DNA from: Mycetocola tolaasinivorans
GTDB lineage: Bacteria; Actinomycetota; Actinomycetes; Actinomycetales; Microbacteriaceae
Assembly (NCBI RefSeq): GCF_003667565.1
Contig: NZ_RCUX01000018.1
Location: forward strand, 1 to 35,817
Length of the DNA stretch: 35,817 bases
Reading direction: 5' to 3'
Within the stretch, counting starts at the first letter, position 1; the number at the start of each line of letters is the position of its first letter. Shown piece by piece: positions 8,168 to 18,045 of the stretch. The notes below the pieces were generated by a model that was given only the letters and a program-made list of their open reading frames with translations, ran no database searches and was not told where the DNA came from. The position numbers and the translations under genes are program-made.

Positions 8168-9900
8168 TACTTCTCCTTCGAGGAGGTCGAGCCGGCCGAC
8201 GCAGCCTGAGCCTCGGCGAGCTTACGCTCGGCGATGGTCTGGCGCTTCTGAGCCTCACGGCTGGCCCCGGGGGCCTTCTTGGATACCGCTGCATCCGGGG
8301 CACGGAACTGCGCGCGCCCCCGATAGATCGCACCGAGCGCGTTCGGGTCAAGACCCGTCGCGGGGTGGCCGCTGGAGAAGAAGCGGTTGCGTGCGAGCAG
8401 CTGCAGCATCGGGTGGGTGAACAGCACCACGACGATGACGTCGATCACGGTGGTCAGACCCAGCGTGAACGCGAAGCCCTGAACGTTACCCACGGCCAGC
8501 AGGTAGAGCACCACGGCCGCCAGGAGGTTCACACCCTTGGATGCGTAGATGGTGCGTCTTGCGCGCTTCCATCCGGCCTCCACGGCGGATTCCAGGCCAC
8601 GGCCGTCACGGAGCTCGTCTCGAATACGTTCGAAGTACACGATGAACGAGTCGGCCGTGAATCCGATCGCGACGATGATACCCGCCACACCTGCCAATGA
8701 CAGTCGGTAGCCCTGCCCCCACGAGAGGAGCGCCAGGGCCGCGTAGGTGAGGGCTCCCGCCACCACGAGCGAGAAGATGGTCACGAAGCCGAGCAGACGG
8801 TACTGGAACAGCGTGTAGATGACCACGAGGATCAGACCGATCAGACCGGCGAGCATACCGCCGGACAGCTGAGCCGAACCCAGGGTTGCGGAAATCTCGG
8901 AGCTCGACTGCACGCCGAAGGACAGCGGCAGTGCACCGTACTTCAGCTGGTCGGCCAGGGACTTCGCGGAGGCCTCGGTGAAGTTACCGGAGATGCTGGG
9001 GCGGCCATCGGTGATGGCACCCTGCATGACCGGAGCCGAGATAACCTTGCCGTCCAGCACGAAGGCGAAGGCCGCGCGCGGGTCGTTGGGGTTAGCCGAG
9101 TAGAACTTGAACAGGCGCTTGCTCACCTCGGTGAAGGCGTCCTTACCCTTGCCCTCGAGCTTGATGTTGACCGCCCACTCACCGGTGCTGGCACCGTTTG
9201 CGGTGGTCTTGATGCCCGCGGAGGCGTCGGTGATCGAGTCTCCACCGAGCTCAACCGGCCCCAGCAGGTAGCGGGCCAGGCCGTCATCCGAACACGCGAC
9301 AACCGGCTGGTCCTTGGGGGCGTTTTCCGCACCGGTCGGGGACTTGCAGTCGGTCGAGAGGAACTCGGCACTCAGGTACGGCGTGATCCAGGCCTGATCG
9401 CTGCCATCGGTCGGCTTGGTAGCCGGCGTCTTCGACAGGTCATCGGTCGGCTTGGGGTTCGTGGTTTCCTTGCCGTCCTCACCCACGGTGGTCAGGGTCG
9501 GGGCGGAGGCCAGCAGCACCGAACGGAACTGCAGCTGTGCGCTCGACTCGATCCGCTTACGGGTGTCCTCATCGATCTTTCCCGGAATCGACACAACGAT
9601 GTTGCGTCCGCCCTGGGTGTTGACCTCGGCCTCGGTCACACCGGTCGCGTTCACACGCTGACGGATGATCGACACGGCCTGGTTCAGCTGCTCGGAGGAA
9701 ACCTGCTGCCCACCCTCAAGCTTGGGTTCGAGGATGATCTGCGTTCCACCCTCGAGGTCGAGGGCGAGCTTGGGCTGCCAGGAGGCATCCCCAAACATCG
9801 TGCCCGCGGCGAGACCGCCGAACATGGCAATGAGGATCACCGCCAACCAGATGAGCGCCCGCCTACCGTGGCGGACGGGAGCCTGTCGTGATTGTGCCAA
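8167..9900 (-). CDS. secD: Protein translocase subunit SecD
   Basis: 577-residue SecD. N-terminal membrane helix (about 14-33), LALDLEGGTQI opening the periplasmic P1 domain, VIRQRV-type motif (IIRQRVNATGVTEAEV), a large periplasmic region with an actinobacterial insert rich in Thr/Asp/Pro (about 135-170), then the six-helix RND-like bundle with VAIGFTADSFIVYFERIRDE. A TTG start at 9900 is used because it gives the canonical Arg-rich N-terminus right before the first helix; the ribosome binding site is weak. It partners with SecF and YajC next to it. Confidence 0.96.
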   Translation of the reverse strand: MAQSRQAPVRHGRRALIWLAVILIAMFGGLAAGTMFGDASWQPKLALDLEGGTQIILEPKLEGGQQVSSEQLNQAVSIIRQRVNATGVTEAEVNTQGGRNIVVSIPGKIDEDTRKRIESSAQLQFRSVLLASAPTLTTVGEDGKETTNPKPTDDLSKTPATKPTDGSDQAWITPYLSAEFLSTDCKSPTGAENAPKDQPVVACSDDGLARYLLGPVELGGDSITDASAGIKTTANGASTGEWAVNIKLEGKGKDAFTEVSKRLFKFYSANPNDPRAAFAFVLDGKVISAPVMQGAITDGRPSISGNFTEASAKSLADQLKYGALPLSFGVQSSSEISATLGSAQLSGGMLAGLIGLILVVIYTLFQYRLLGFVTIFSLVVAGALTYAALALLSWGQGYRLSLAGVAGIIVAIGFTADSFIVYFERIRDELRDGRGLESAVEAGWKRARRTIYASKGVNLLAAVVLYLLAVGNVQGFAFTLGLTTVIDVIVVVLFTHPMLQLLARNRFFSSGHPATGLDPNALGAIYRGRAQFRAPDAAVSKKAPGASREAQKRQTIAERKLAEAQAASAGSTSSKEK

Positions 9901-9969
9901 TGGGCTACTCAGCTTTCTATGGATGGACGCGCGGGAAACGCCCCCGACGCGTGTAGTGGGAAGGGCGCG

Positions 9970-10371
9970 TTACTTCTCGTCGGAGTTCGAGGGCTTGACC
10001 TCGGTCTTCTCGATCCGCTCGCCGAACTCGGGCTCGCCCACGAAGTGTGCGTTGTCCTCGTTCAGCTGGACGCTGGGCTCCTCGGAATCGTCCTCGGCGG
10101 CGGCCGGCTCGTCGTTGTTGACGACGCGGGAGACGATCTGACGGTGCACGGTCAGGATGGTGCCCGGGCTGGTCTCGAGCAGAACCTTGTTCTCCTCGTC
10201 GTCGATCGAGATGATGGTGCCGAAGATGCCACCGTTGGTCATCACCTCGGCACCGGGGACGACCTGCTCCTGGAGGGTAGCGAGGTCGCGCTTACGCTTC
10301 TGTCCGTTGCGGAACATGAAGAAGATGAGGAGTGCCATAACGGCGAGCATGACGACGGACATGAGATCCAT
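9970..10371 (-). CDS. yajC: Sec translocon accessory protein YajC
   Basis: 133-residue single-span membrane protein. A short N-terminal hydrophobic helix (about 4-20, MSVVMLAVMALLIFFMF) is followed by the family hallmark basic segment RNGQKRKRD, then the conserved VVPGAEVMTNGGIFGTIISI fold and an acidic C-terminal tail (about 95-133). YajC binds the SecDF complex. It sits 69 bases before secD in the same direction, so probably one operon. Confidence 0.95.
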   Translation of the reverse strand: MDLMSVVMLAVMALLIFFMFRNGQKRKRDLATLQEQVVPGAEVMTNGGIFGTIISIDDEENKVLLETSPGTILTVHRQIVSRVVNNDEPAAAEDDSEEPSVQLNEDNAHFVGEPEFGERIEKTEVKPSNSDEK

Positions 10372-10440
10372 GATTTTACGCAGAGCCTTTCGCGGCGCGG
10401 GGGCCGGGGATTGTTGATTCGGGTGTGTTGTCCGCTTGAA

Positions 10441-11499
10441 TTATAGGTCATCGCCCCGTGACTGGGCGTGGGGGTGCGGAATACCGAAGTGTGTGTACGC
10501 CTCCTCGGTGGCCATTCGGCCACGCGGGGTGCGCATGATTAAACCTATCCGTACGAGGAAGGGTTCCACCACGCTTTCGATGGTTTCGGCCTCCTCGCCC
10601 ACCGAGACGGCGAGGGTATTGAGGCCCACCGGGCCTCCCCCAAAGCGGCGCAGCAGGATGTCCATCACCGCGCGGTCGAGACGGTCAAGCCCCAGCGGAT
10701 CCACGTCATACAGCTCAAGTGCGGCACTCACGGCCGGCAGATCGGCGCGCGTTCCGTGCACGAGCGCGTAGTCGCGCACGCGGCGCAGCAGGCGGTTGGC
10801 GATACGCGGGGTTCCGCGACAGCGACCGGCAATTTCGGCCAGGGCCGAGCGGTCGATATCCAAATCGAGCAGCCCGGAGGCGCGGGCGAGCACCTGTTCG
10901 AGTTCGTTATCGGCGTAAAACTCGAGGTGCGCGGTGAACCCGAATCTGTCGCGTAGCGGGTTCGGAAGGAGACCGGCGCGGGTGGTGGCCCCCACCAGGG
11001 TGAACGGCGAGAGCTCGAGCGGCACCGAGGTGGCCCCCGCGCCCTTACCCACCATGATGTCGATGCGGAAGTCCTCCATCGCGAGGTAGAGCATCTCCTC
11101 GGCGGAGCGGGCCATCCGGTGGATCTCGTCGATAAAGAGGACCTCACCCGGAACCAGGCTCGACAGCAGCGCCGCGAGATCTCCCGCGTGCTGGATGGCG
11201 GGGCCGCTGGACATGCGCAGCGGCCGCTCACTCTCCTGCGCCACGATCATGGCCAGGGTGGTCTTGCCGAGGCCGGGCGGGCCGGCCAAGAGAATGTGAT
11301 CCGGGGTGCGGTCCTGCAGTGCGGCCGCGCGCAGCAGCAGTTCGAGCTGACCGCGCACCTTCTGCTGGCCCACAAACTCACTCAGGGTGCCGGGGCGGAG
11401 GGCACCCTCAAAGGCGATCTCGGCGTCGCCGATCGCGGTGCCGCTGAGGGGTTCTACGGCGCTGAAGGTTTCGGCGACGTCGTCGAACTCTTCGCTCAT
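10441..11499 (-). CDS. ruvB: Holliday junction branch migration ATPase RuvB
   Basis: 352-residue AAA+ motor that forms hexamers and drives branch migration with RuvA. Walker [10 protein letters not shown] and Walker B LFIDEIHR are intact, as are the sensor region VGATTRAG and the arginine-finger segment ([10 protein letters not shown]). The C-terminal winged-helix domain contains [17 protein letters not shown]. Length is normal, with a short acidic N-terminal extension. The ATG overlaps the ruvA TGA by four bases, which is typical translational coupling. Confidence 0.97.
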   Translation of the reverse strand: MSEEFDDVAETFSAVEPLSGTAIGDAEIAFEGALRPGTLSEFVGQQKVRGQLELLLRAAALQDRTPDHILLAGPPGLGKTTLAMIVAQESERPLRMSSGPAIQHAGDLAALLSSLVPGEVLFIDEIHRMARSAEEMLYLAMEDFRIDIMVGKGAGATSVPLELSPFTLVGATTRAGLLPNPLRDRFGFTAHLEFYADNELEQVLARASGLLDLDIDRSALAEIAGRCRGTPRIANRLLRRVRDYALVHGTRADLPAVSAALELYDVDPLGLDRLDRAVMDILLRRFGGGPVGLNTLAVSVGEEAETIESVVEPFLVRIGLIMRTPRGRMATEEAYTHFGIPHPHAQSRGDDL

Positions 11500-12107
11500 C
11501 GTCCGGCACCGGGCTGCGGGCCGAGCGAGGCCAGCGCGACGCGCAGCAGGCCGGGAACGGTCGCGGCACCGGGGTCCGCCTCGGCGGCGAGGGCGGCCTC
11601 GACCGCGGGCACCGCCACGCGCTCGTTCCAGCCGAGGCCGAGCAGCGCCTCGATGACGCTGGCCTTGACCGCGGAGGAACCGGTGGCGGTGGCGCTGACC
11701 GGACGGGTGGCCTGCAGCTTGCCGGCGAGCGAGACGATCATGAGCTTGGCGGTCTTGGGGCCGATGCCGCTGACCTTGCGGAAGGCGGAGTCGTCTTCCG
11801 CGGCGACGGCGTCGGCAATCTGGTCTGGGCTCAGTGCGGCGAGCACACCGAGGGCCGACTTCGGGCCCACGCCGTTTACGGCGAGCAGAATCTCGAAGAC
11901 CTCGAGCTGCTCGGCGGATTCAAACCCGAAGAGCTGCTGGGAGTCTTCCCGGATGATGTGGGCGGTGTGCACGAAGGCGTTCGCCCCCACCCGGAGTTTG
12001 ATGCCGTGCTCCGGCGTCACCTGTACGGCGTACCCGACGCCATTCACCTCGATGGCCACACGGCCGGCGGTTGTACTCAGTACTGTTCCGCGAAGACTCA
12101 CAATCAC
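11496..12107 (-). CDS. ruvA: Holliday junction binding protein RuvA
   Basis: 203-residue subunit that binds four-way DNA junctions and recruits RuvB. Domains: N-terminal OB fold (1-62, [10 protein letters not shown]...), paired helix-hairpin-helix motifs ([13 protein letters not shown] and VSGIGPKTA), a flexible Ala/Ser linker and the C-terminal RuvB-binding domain (about 150-203). The GTG at 12107 gives the family-standard start. Coupled to ruvB downstream; separated from ruvC by 139 bases that contain a 16-base palindrome. Confidence 0.96.
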   Translation of the reverse strand: MIVSLRGTVLSTTAGRVAIEVNGVGYAVQVTPEHGIKLRVGANAFVHTAHIIREDSQQLFGFESAEQLEVFEILLAVNGVGPKSALGVLAALSPDQIADAVAAEDDSAFRKVSGIGPKTAKLMIVSLAGKLQATRPVSATATGSSAVKASVIEALLGLGWNERVAVPAVEAALAAEADPGAATVPGLLRVALASLGPQPGAGR

Positions 12108-12246
12108 GTGCCAAGCCTAAGCCCCGCCACCGACACAGCCGCACTGCCACGCCCTGCAAAGACACAGAGCTGTCGCGTTTGCGACATATTTACGGTCAAC
12201 ACCGGTTGTCTGCGGACACGGGTGGACAATCGCGGATCGATAGCCG
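12108..12246 (-). promoter_or_regulatory. ruvC-ruvA spacer with perfect palindrome
   Basis: This spacer contains the perfect inverted repeat TGTCGC-GTTT-GCGACA at 12171-12186, about 64 bases upstream of ruvA. It does not match the actinobacterial LexA consensus (TCGAAC-N4-GTTCGA). It may be a weak hairpin at the end of ruvC or an operator for ruvAB. No convincing -35/-10 pair was found next to it. Confidence 0.35.
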
Positions 12247-12876
12247 CTAGCTCCCGAAGCGGCCGGTGCGGGTGTTTCGAGGCGTCGCGGTCCCGGCCTG
12301 CTCGGCGTTTTTCCAGGCCTGCTGGGCGGGGGTCAGCCCGGCCGTCTGGCGCGCACCCACCGGGGCGCGCGAGCCGTGCGGGCGCGCACCAACGGGGACG
12401 AGACCACCCCAGGCGTGGCACAGGGCCAGCGCTAGTGCATCGGCGGCGTCTGCGGGCTGCGGAATTTCGGCGAGCCCGAGGATGCGGGCCACCATCTGCT
12501 GCACCTGCTTCTTCTCGGCGTTACCGTAGCCGGTCACCGAGGCCTTGACCTCCGAGGGCGTGTGCATGCCGATCGGGATCCCGTGCTTGGCCGCCGAGTA
12601 CAGGGCGAGGCCACTGGCCTGGGCGGTGCCCATCACGGTGCTGAGGTTCTGCTGCGCGAACACGCGCTCCACCGCCATCGCGGTGGGCGCATGCTCGATA
12701 ATTGCCGCGTCGATGCCCTCGGCGATCGCGAGCAGCCGAATGTCGATAGACATGTCCGGGCTGGTTCGAATCACGCCGTAGTGCACCAGGGTGGCGCGAC
12801 GGTTCGGTGCGACATCGACAATGCCGATGCCGCACCGGGTGAGACCCGGGTCAACTCCCAGTACCCGAGTACCCAC
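12247..12876 (-). CDS. ruvC: Crossover junction endodeoxyribonuclease RuvC
   Basis: 209-residue Holliday junction resolvase. Catalytic acidic residues are visible in the RNase-H-like fold: Asp in [12 protein letters not shown], Glu in [11 protein letters not shown], and the paired aspartates in [13 protein letters not shown]. The core ends near residue 155; a basic, Ala/Gly/Arg-rich tail of about 50 residues makes it longer than the usual 160-185. GTG start at 12876, five bases after the YebC stop, so likely co-transcribed with the YebC gene. Confidence 0.95.
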   Translation of the reverse strand: MGTRVLGVDPGLTRCGIGIVDVAPNRRATLVHYGVIRTSPDMSIDIRLLAIAEGIDAAIIEHAPTAMAVERVFAQQNLSTVMGTAQASGLALYSAAKHGIPIGMHTPSEVKASVTGYGNAEKKQVQQMVARILGLAEIPQPADAADALALALCHAWGGLVPVGARPHGSRAPVGARQTAGLTPAQQAWKNAEQAGTATPRNTRTGRFGS

Positions 12877-12881
12877 GCTGA

Positions 12882-13637
12882 CTAGTCCTGCTCGAGCTCG
12901 GCCTGAACCTCGGCGCTCAGGCCGTAGTTACCGTAGATGTTCTGGACGTCGTCCGATTCCTCGAGGGCGTCGATCAGACGGAACACCTTGCGGGCGGTCT
13001 CGGCGTCAACGTCTACCTTGAGGTTCGGAATCATCGCGACATCGGCCGACTCGTAGTCGATGCCGGCTTCCTGCAGCGCCTTACGCACGGTCACGAGGTC
13101 GCTCACATCGGTGATGATCTCGAAGGTGTCACCCTCGTTGAGGACCTCTTCGGCACCGGCTTCGAGCACGGCCTCCATGACGTCATCCTCGGTGGTGTTC
13201 TCCGCCGACACAACGATCAGACCCTTGCGGTTGAAGTTGTAGGCGACGCTGCCCGGGTCGGCCATGGTGCCGCCGTTGCGGGTCATGGCGGCACGCACAT
13301 CGGCGGCCGCGCGGTTCTTGTTGTCGGTCAGACACTCGATCATGAGCGCGACGCCGTTCTGCGCGTAGCCCTCGTAGATGATCGTGGTGTAGTTGATGAC
13401 CTCACCGGTCAGGCCGGCACCGCGCTTGATGGCGCGGTCGATGTTGTCGTTGGGGACCGAGGTCTTCTTTGCCTTCTGGACCGCGTCAACCAGGGTGGGG
13501 TTTCCGGACAGATCGGCACCACCGATCTTCGCAGCAACCTCGATGTTCTTAATCAGCTTGGCAAACGACTTCGCACGGCGCTGATCGATGATCGCCTTCT
13601 TGTGCTTGGTTGTTGCCCACTTGGAGTGTCCGGACAT
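12882..13637 (-). CDS. YebC/PmpR-family DNA-binding regulator
   Basis: 251-residue member of the YebC/TACO1 family, with the signature [15 protein letters not shown] at the N-terminus, [11 protein letters not shown], and the family motif [14 protein letters not shown]. Members have been described both as DNA-binding regulators and, more recently, as ribosome-associated factors for difficult peptide bonds; the sequence does not decide between these. Position between pdxT and ruvC is the conserved actinobacterial arrangement. Confidence 0.95.
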   Translation of the reverse strand: MSGHSKWATTKHKKAIIDQRRAKSFAKLIKNIEVAAKIGGADLSGNPTLVDAVQKAKKTSVPNDNIDRAIKRGAGLTGEVINYTTIIYEGYAQNGVALMIECLTDNKNRAAADVRAAMTRNGGTMADPGSVAYNFNRKGLIVVSAENTTEDDVMEAVLEAGAEEVLNEGDTFEIITDVSDLVTVRKALQEAGIDYESADVAMIPNLKVDVDAETARKVFRLIDALEESDDVQNIYGNYGLSAEVQAELEQD

Positions 13638-13712
13638 ATGCTCCCGTTTCGTCGTATATCCCCTCCATTCTACGGGTTCGAGGGGATTCTTCCCGCATCC
13701 GGGCGGGCGCGC

Positions 13713-14312
13713 TCAGCCGTTTTGGGCCGCGCGGACCATCTCGACGAAGTATTCGTGGACCGAATCATCCCCGGTGAGCTCCGGGTGAAACGAGGTTCCG
13801 AGGAGGTTCCGGTACCGGGTGGCGACGACCCCGCCGTCCGCCAGGCGGGCGAGGACGTCTGTGCCCTCGCCCACCTCGGTGATCAGCGGCGCACGAATAA
13901 ACGTCGCCCGGACCGGGTGATCGATCCCCGCAAACGCGAGCTCGGTCTCAAACGAGTGCGCCTGAGAACCAAACGCATTGCGACGCACGGTGACCGGCAG
14001 CCCGCCGAGCCCCTGCTGGCCGGGTGCCAGATCCAGCACCGTATCGGCCAGCAGGATCAGGCCCGCACAGGTACCATAGGCCGGAAGGCCACCCCGAAGG
14101 AGCGCGGTCAACGGGTCTCGGAGCTCGAACATCCGCAGGAGCTTGTCCAGCACGCTGGACTCTCCCCCGGGCAGCACGATGCCGTCGAGCCCGTGCAGGT
14201 GCTCCGGCGTCCGAACCGCAACCACCTCGGCTCCCACGCGGGTTAGGGCCTCGATGTGTTCGGAGACACCGCCCTGCAGGGCGAGCACTCCAATGCGTGC
14301 GCTACTGCTCAT
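13713..14312 (-). CDS. pdxT: Pyridoxal 5'-phosphate synthase glutaminase subunit PdxT
   Basis: 199-residue class I glutamine amidotransferase that releases ammonia for PdxS. The catalytic Cys is at about residue 82 in AYGTCAGLIL; the His-Glu pair is in SFHPELTGD. GVLALQGGVSEH at the N-terminus and PGGESSV (substrate-binding) are typical. The gene follows pdxS after 11 bases, forming the standard pdxST pair that makes vitamin B6 directly from glutamine, ribose 5-phosphate and glyceraldehyde 3-phosphate. Confidence 0.97.
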   Translation of the reverse strand: MSSSARIGVLALQGGVSEHIEALTRVGAEVVAVRTPEHLHGLDGIVLPGGESSVLDKLLRMFELRDPLTALLRGGLPAYGTCAGLILLADTVLDLAPGQQGLGGLPVTVRRNAFGSQAHSFETELAFAGIDHPVRATFIRAPLITEVGEGTDVLARLADGGVVATRYRNLLGTSFHPELTGDDSVHEYFVEMVRAAQNG

Positions 14313-14323
14313 CGACGGGCGCT

Positions 14324-15226
14324 CTACCAGCCGCGCTCGGCCAGGCGGTGCGGTGCGGGCAGATCGGCCACGTTGATGCCAACCATGGCCTCGCCGAGGC
14401 CGCGGGAGGCCTGGGCGATCACGGCCGGGTCGTTGAACGCAGCGGTGGCCTTAACCACGGCGGCCGCGCGTGCCTCGGGGTTGCCGGACTTGAAGATGCC
14501 CGAGCCCACGAACACGCCGTCGGCGCCGAGCTGCATCATCATCGCGGCATCGGCCGGGGTGGCCACTCCCCCGGCGGTGAACAGCACAACGGGCAGGGTG
14601 CCGGTGCGGGCAACCTCGACGACGAGGTCAAACGGTGCCTGCAGATCCTTGGCGGCGACGTACAGCTCATCCTCGTTGAGGGCGCTCAGCGCGCGGATCT
14701 GGGATTTGATGGTGCGGATGTGCTTGGTGGCCTCGGAGACGTCGCCGGTGCCGGCCTCGCCCTTCGAGCGAATCATCGCGGCACCCTCGGTGATGCGGCG
14801 CAGGGCCTCGCCGAGGTTGGTGGCACCGCAGACGAAGGGTACGTCGAAGTCCCACTTGTTGATGTGGTTGACGTAGTCGGCGGGGCTCAGCACCTCGGAC
14901 TCGTCGATGAAGTCCACCTCGAGTGCACCGAGCACCTGAGCCTCGACAAAGTGGCCGATGCGAGCCTTCGCCATCACCGGGATGGACACCTCGGCGCGGA
15001 TGGCGTCGATCAGGTCCGGGTCACTCATGCGGGCCACGCCGCCCTGGGCACGAATATCGGCGGGTACACGCTCGAGGGCCATCACGGCGACGGCACCGGC
15101 ATCTTCGGCGATGCGCGCCTGTGCGGGGGTCACGACGTCCATGATCACCCCGCCCTTCAGCATGTCGGCGAGGCCGCGCTTGACGCGGGTGGTGGCGGTG
15201 GACTGGGTGGGGTTTTCAGAGGTCAT
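14324..15226 (-). CDS. pdxS: Pyridoxal 5'-phosphate synthase lyase subunit PdxS
   Basis: 300-residue TIM-barrel synthase. Recognisable segments are [32 protein letters not shown] (one of the two active-site lysines), [14 protein letters not shown] and [15 protein letters not shown] with phosphate-binding glycines. Full length, highly conserved. It begins the pdxST pair. Upstream, in mycobacteria, PIM-lipid genes separate it from HIT/thrS; here only a 144-base spacer with the HIT terminator lies between. Confidence 0.97.
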   Translation of the reverse strand: MTSENPTQSTATTRVKRGLADMLKGGVIMDVVTPAQARIAEDAGAVAVMALERVPADIRAQGGVARMSDPDLIDAIRAEVSIPVMAKARIGHFVEAQVLGALEVDFIDESEVLSPADYVNHINKWDFDVPFVCGATNLGEALRRITEGAAMIRSKGEAGTGDVSEATKHIRTIKSQIRALSALNEDELYVAAKDLQAPFDLVVEVARTGTLPVVLFTAGGVATPADAAMMMQLGADGVFVGSGIFKSGNPEARAAAVVKATAAFNDPAVIAQASRGLGEAMVGINVADLPAPHRLAERGW

Positions 15227-15315
15227 GAGATGACGTTATGACATAAAGCATGCCAATTGTCGCGATATTCACGGGCCAATTCTACTCGGGTGGACTTTTG
15301 GCCCGTTCGACCAAC

Positions 15316-15350
15316 GAAAAACCGCCCACTTCCGAGGAAGTGGGCGGTCT
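15316..15350 (-). terminator. Terminator of the thrS-HIT operon
   Basis: A 12-13-bp stem (15321-15333 with 15336-15348, tight loop) follows the HIT stop codon on the minus strand by about 22 bases and is followed there by TTTTTC. It isolates the HIT/thrS transcript from pdxST. Confidence 0.85.
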
Positions 15351-15370
15351 GTGAATCTTCCGAGTGTGGG

Positions 15371-15958
15371 CTAGGGCTTCGGCCAGGCCTCGGCGATAGA
15401 GGCGCGAACCTCGCCGAGGAGCTGCGGGAGCGCCTTGGTCTTCGCGATGATCGGGAAGAAGTTGGCGTCCGAACGCCAGCGCGGCACGATGTGCTGGTGC
15501 AGGTGGGCGGCGATCCCGGCCCCGGCAACCTCACCCTGGTTCATGCCCAGGTTGAAGCCGTCGTTGCGGGAGACCTCTTTAAGCACACGCATCGCGGTCT
15601 GGGTTAGTGCACCGATCTCGGCGACCTCCTCGGCCGTGGCCAAATCGTAGGTCGAGATGTGACGGTACGGGCACACCAGCAGGTGACCGCTGTTGTACGG
15701 GAACAGGTTCAGCAGCACGTAGGCGTACTTTCCCCGGGCCACGATCAGGCCGTCCTCATCACTCATCGAGGGGGCCACGCAGAACGGGCAGTCGTCCTTC
15801 GCGGGCTGCTGCCCGTTTTGGATGTACACCATCCGGTGCGGGGTCCACAGGCGCTGGAACTCGTCGGGAACTCCGGCCAGCACGTTGCCGTCCGGTTCGG
15901 CGACGAAGCCCGTGTTTGTGGGCTCCGCCGCCGGGTTCTCCGGTACTAGTCCTGCCAT
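15371..15958 (-). CDS. HIT-family nucleotide hydrolase
   Basis: 195-residue histidine-triad protein. The triad HLHQHIV lies at residues 152-158, a zinc-type CPFC motif at 57-60, and the [14 protein letters not shown] strand before it is typical. HIT proteins hydrolyse or transfer nucleotidyl groups (Ap4A-phosphorylase/Fhit-like); the physiological substrate is not set by the sequence. Its start overlaps the thrS end by 13 bases, the conserved actinobacterial thrS-HIT pairing. Confidence 0.93.
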   Translation of the reverse strand: MAGLVPENPAAEPTNTGFVAEPDGNVLAGVPDEFQRLWTPHRMVYIQNGQQPAKDDCPFCVAPSMSDEDGLIVARGKYAYVLLNLFPYNSGHLLVCPYRHISTYDLATAEEVAEIGALTQTAMRVLKEVSRNDGFNLGMNQGEVAGAGIAAHLHQHIVPRWRSDANFFPIIAKTKALPQLLGEVRASIAEAWPKP

Positions 15959-17919
15959 GCGGTGTTGACCTGCGCGTGGGTTTCGATGGCGTCGACGATC
16001 TTGGCGATCGCCTCGTCCACCGGCACGCCGTTCAGCTGGCTGCCGTCGCGGAAGCGGAAGCTCACCGCACCGGCCACGCGGTCGTCCTCACCGGCGATGA
16101 GCTGGAACGGAATCTTCGCCTTGGTGTGGGTGCGGATCTTCTTGGGCATGCGGTCATCGCTGTGGTCCACGTAGGCGCGGACACCGCGGGCGCGCAGGCG
16201 GTCGAAGATCTCCTCGAGGTACTCGGCGTACTCCTCGGCCACGGGGATACCCACGACCTGCTCGGGAGCGAGCCACACCGGGAACGAGCCCGCGTAGTGC
16301 TCGAGCAGCACACCGAAGAAGCGCTCGATCGAACCGAACAGGGCGCGGTGAATCATCACCGGACGCTGCTTGGTGCCGTCCGCGGCGGTGTACTCGAGGT
16401 CAAAGCGCTCGGGCAGGTTGAAGTCGAGCTGGATGGTCGACATCTGCCAGGTGCGGCCGATGGCGTCCCGCGCCTGAACCGAAATCTTCGGGCCGTAGAA
16501 CGCGGCCCCACCCGGGTCGGGTACGAGCTCGAGACCGGACTCCACGGCCACCTGGCGCAGGGTCTCGGTGGCGTCATCCCACATCTCGGGGCTACCCACG
16601 AACTTCTCGCTCTCGGGGTCGCGGGTCGAGAGCTCGAGGTAGAAGTCGTCGAGGCCGTAGTCCTTGAGCAGACCGAGCACAAACTCCAGGGTGGAGGTCA
16701 GCTCGGACTTCACCTGGTCCGGGGTCGCGTAGATGTGAGCGTCGTCCTGGGTCATACCGCGCACGCGGGTCAGGCCCTGCAGGGTGCCGGACTTCTCGTA
16801 GCGGTACACCGAACCGAACTCGAACAGGCGCAGCGGGAGCTCACGGTAGGAGCGTCCACGCGAGCGGAAGATCAGGTTGTGGAACGGGCAGTTCATCGGC
16901 TTGAGGTAGTAGTCGGCACCCTGGCGGGTGACGTGACCGTGCTCATCGCACACCTCGTCGAGGTGCATCGGGGGGAACATACCGTCCGCGTACCACTGCA
17001 GGTGACCGGAGGTCATGAAGAGGTCACCCTTGGTGATGTGCGGGGTGTTTACAAACGAGTAGCCGGACTCGGTGTGGCGCTTGCGCGAGTAGTTTTCCAT
17101 CTCCTGGCGGATGATGCCACCCTTGGGGTGGAACACGGGCAGGCCGGAGCCGATCTCGTCGGGGAAGCTGAAGAGATCCATCTCGGCACCGAGCTTGCGG
17201 TGGTCGCGCTTGGCGGCCTCCTCCAGGCGGGTCTGGTAGGCGCGCAGCTCGTCCTTGGTGGGCCAGGCGGTGCCGTAGATGCGCTGCAGCTGCTTGTTCT
17301 TCTCGGATCCGCGCCAGTAGGCGGCGGCCACGCGCATGAGGGCGAAGCCGTTGCCGATCAGGCGGGTCGAGGGCAGGTGCGGGCCGCGGCAGAGGTCCTT
17401 CCAGACGGTCTCGCCGGTCTTGGGGTCGACGTTGTCGTAGATGGTGAGCTCGCCGGCTCCCACCTCAACTGACTCGTTGTCGCCACCGTTTTCGGCACCA
17501 CCCTTGAGACCGATCAGCTCGATCTTGTAGGGCTCGTTTCCGAGCTCGGCCTGAGCCTCCTCGTCGGTGACGACGCGGCGCACGAAGCGCTGCCCCTGCT
17601 TGATGATGCGTTCCATCTCCTTCTGGAGGGCCTTGAGGTCCTCGGGGGTGAAGGATTCGGCGACGTCGAAGTCGTAGTAGAAACCGTCGGTGACGGGCGG
17701 ACCAATGCCGAGCTTGGCGTCCGGGTTGACCTTCTGTACGGCCTGGGCCAGCACGTGGGCGGCCGAGTGACGAAGGATGTTGAGGCCGTCCTCGGAGTCG
17801 ATCGTGACCGGCTCGGCCACGTCGGTAGTCTCCAGGGTGGTGGCGAGGTCCTTCAGTTCACCGTTGACGCGCATGGCGACAACGTTGCGGTCGGGGAATC
17901 GTTCGAATCCGTCAGACAC
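15946..17919 (-). CDS. thrS: Threonyl-tRNA synthetase
   Basis: 657-residue class II synthetase that charges tRNA-Thr. The N-terminal TGS region is only half present: RVNGELKDL through TIDSEDG matches the second half of E. coli TGS. Then come the editing domain ([23 protein letters not shown]), the catalytic core with zinc ligands in [17 protein letters not shown] and [13 protein letters not shown], and the anticodon-binding domain ([13 protein letters not shown] to the end). GTG start at 17919 with AAGAGGAG upstream. The short leader leaves no room for a T-box. Confidence 0.97.
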   Translation of the reverse strand: MSDGFERFPDRNVVAMRVNGELKDLATTLETTDVAEPVTIDSEDGLNILRHSAAHVLAQAVQKVNPDAKLGIGPPVTDGFYYDFDVAESFTPEDLKALQKEMERIIKQGQRFVRRVVTDEEAQAELGNEPYKIELIGLKGGAENGGDNESVEVGAGELTIYDNVDPKTGETVWKDLCRGPHLPSTRLIGNGFALMRVAAAYWRGSEKNKQLQRIYGTAWPTKDELRAYQTRLEEAAKRDHRKLGAEMDLFSFPDEIGSGLPVFHPKGGIIRQEMENYSRKRHTESGYSFVNTPHITKGDLFMTSGHLQWYADGMFPPMHLDEVCDEHGHVTRQGADYYLKPMNCPFHNLIFRSRGRSYRELPLRLFEFGSVYRYEKSGTLQGLTRVRGMTQDDAHIYATPDQVKSELTSTLEFVLGLLKDYGLDDFYLELSTRDPESEKFVGSPEMWDDATETLRQVAVESGLELVPDPGGAAFYGPKISVQARDAIGRTWQMSTIQLDFNLPERFDLEYTAADGTKQRPVMIHRALFGSIERFFGVLLEHYAGSFPVWLAPEQVVGIPVAEEYAEYLEEIFDRLRARGVRAYVDHSDDRMPKKIRTHTKAKIPFQLIAGEDDRVAGAVSFRFRDGSQLNGVPVDEAIAKIVDAIETHAQVNTAWQD

Positions 17920-17951
17920 CTGGTGTGCTCCTCTTGTAAATAGATTCGCCC

Positions 17952-17957
17952 ATTCTA
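17952..17957 (-). promoter_or_regulatory. Candidate thrS promoter -10 box
   Basis: TAGAAT on the minus strand lies 32 bases before the thrS start, giving a leader of about 26 nt. No strong -35 is seen. Confidence 0.4.
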
Positions 17958-18045
17958 TCCGTTCCGGACTCCCCCGGACGACCCGAAACCACGGTGTGTA
18001 CGATCCTGCCGGATCGAGTTTCCTGCGTGCCGGTGCGGGCGACGG

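Noticed and set aside
15607..17472. 621-codon plus-strand open frame opposite thrS
   Set aside because: Mirror frame of thrS, repetitive in Leu/Gly/Val/Glu; thrS has full catalytic motifs on the other strand.
17920..18045. T-box riboswitch upstream of thrS
   Set aside because: The likely leader is about 26 nt, too short for a T-box, and no T-box sequence is visible.
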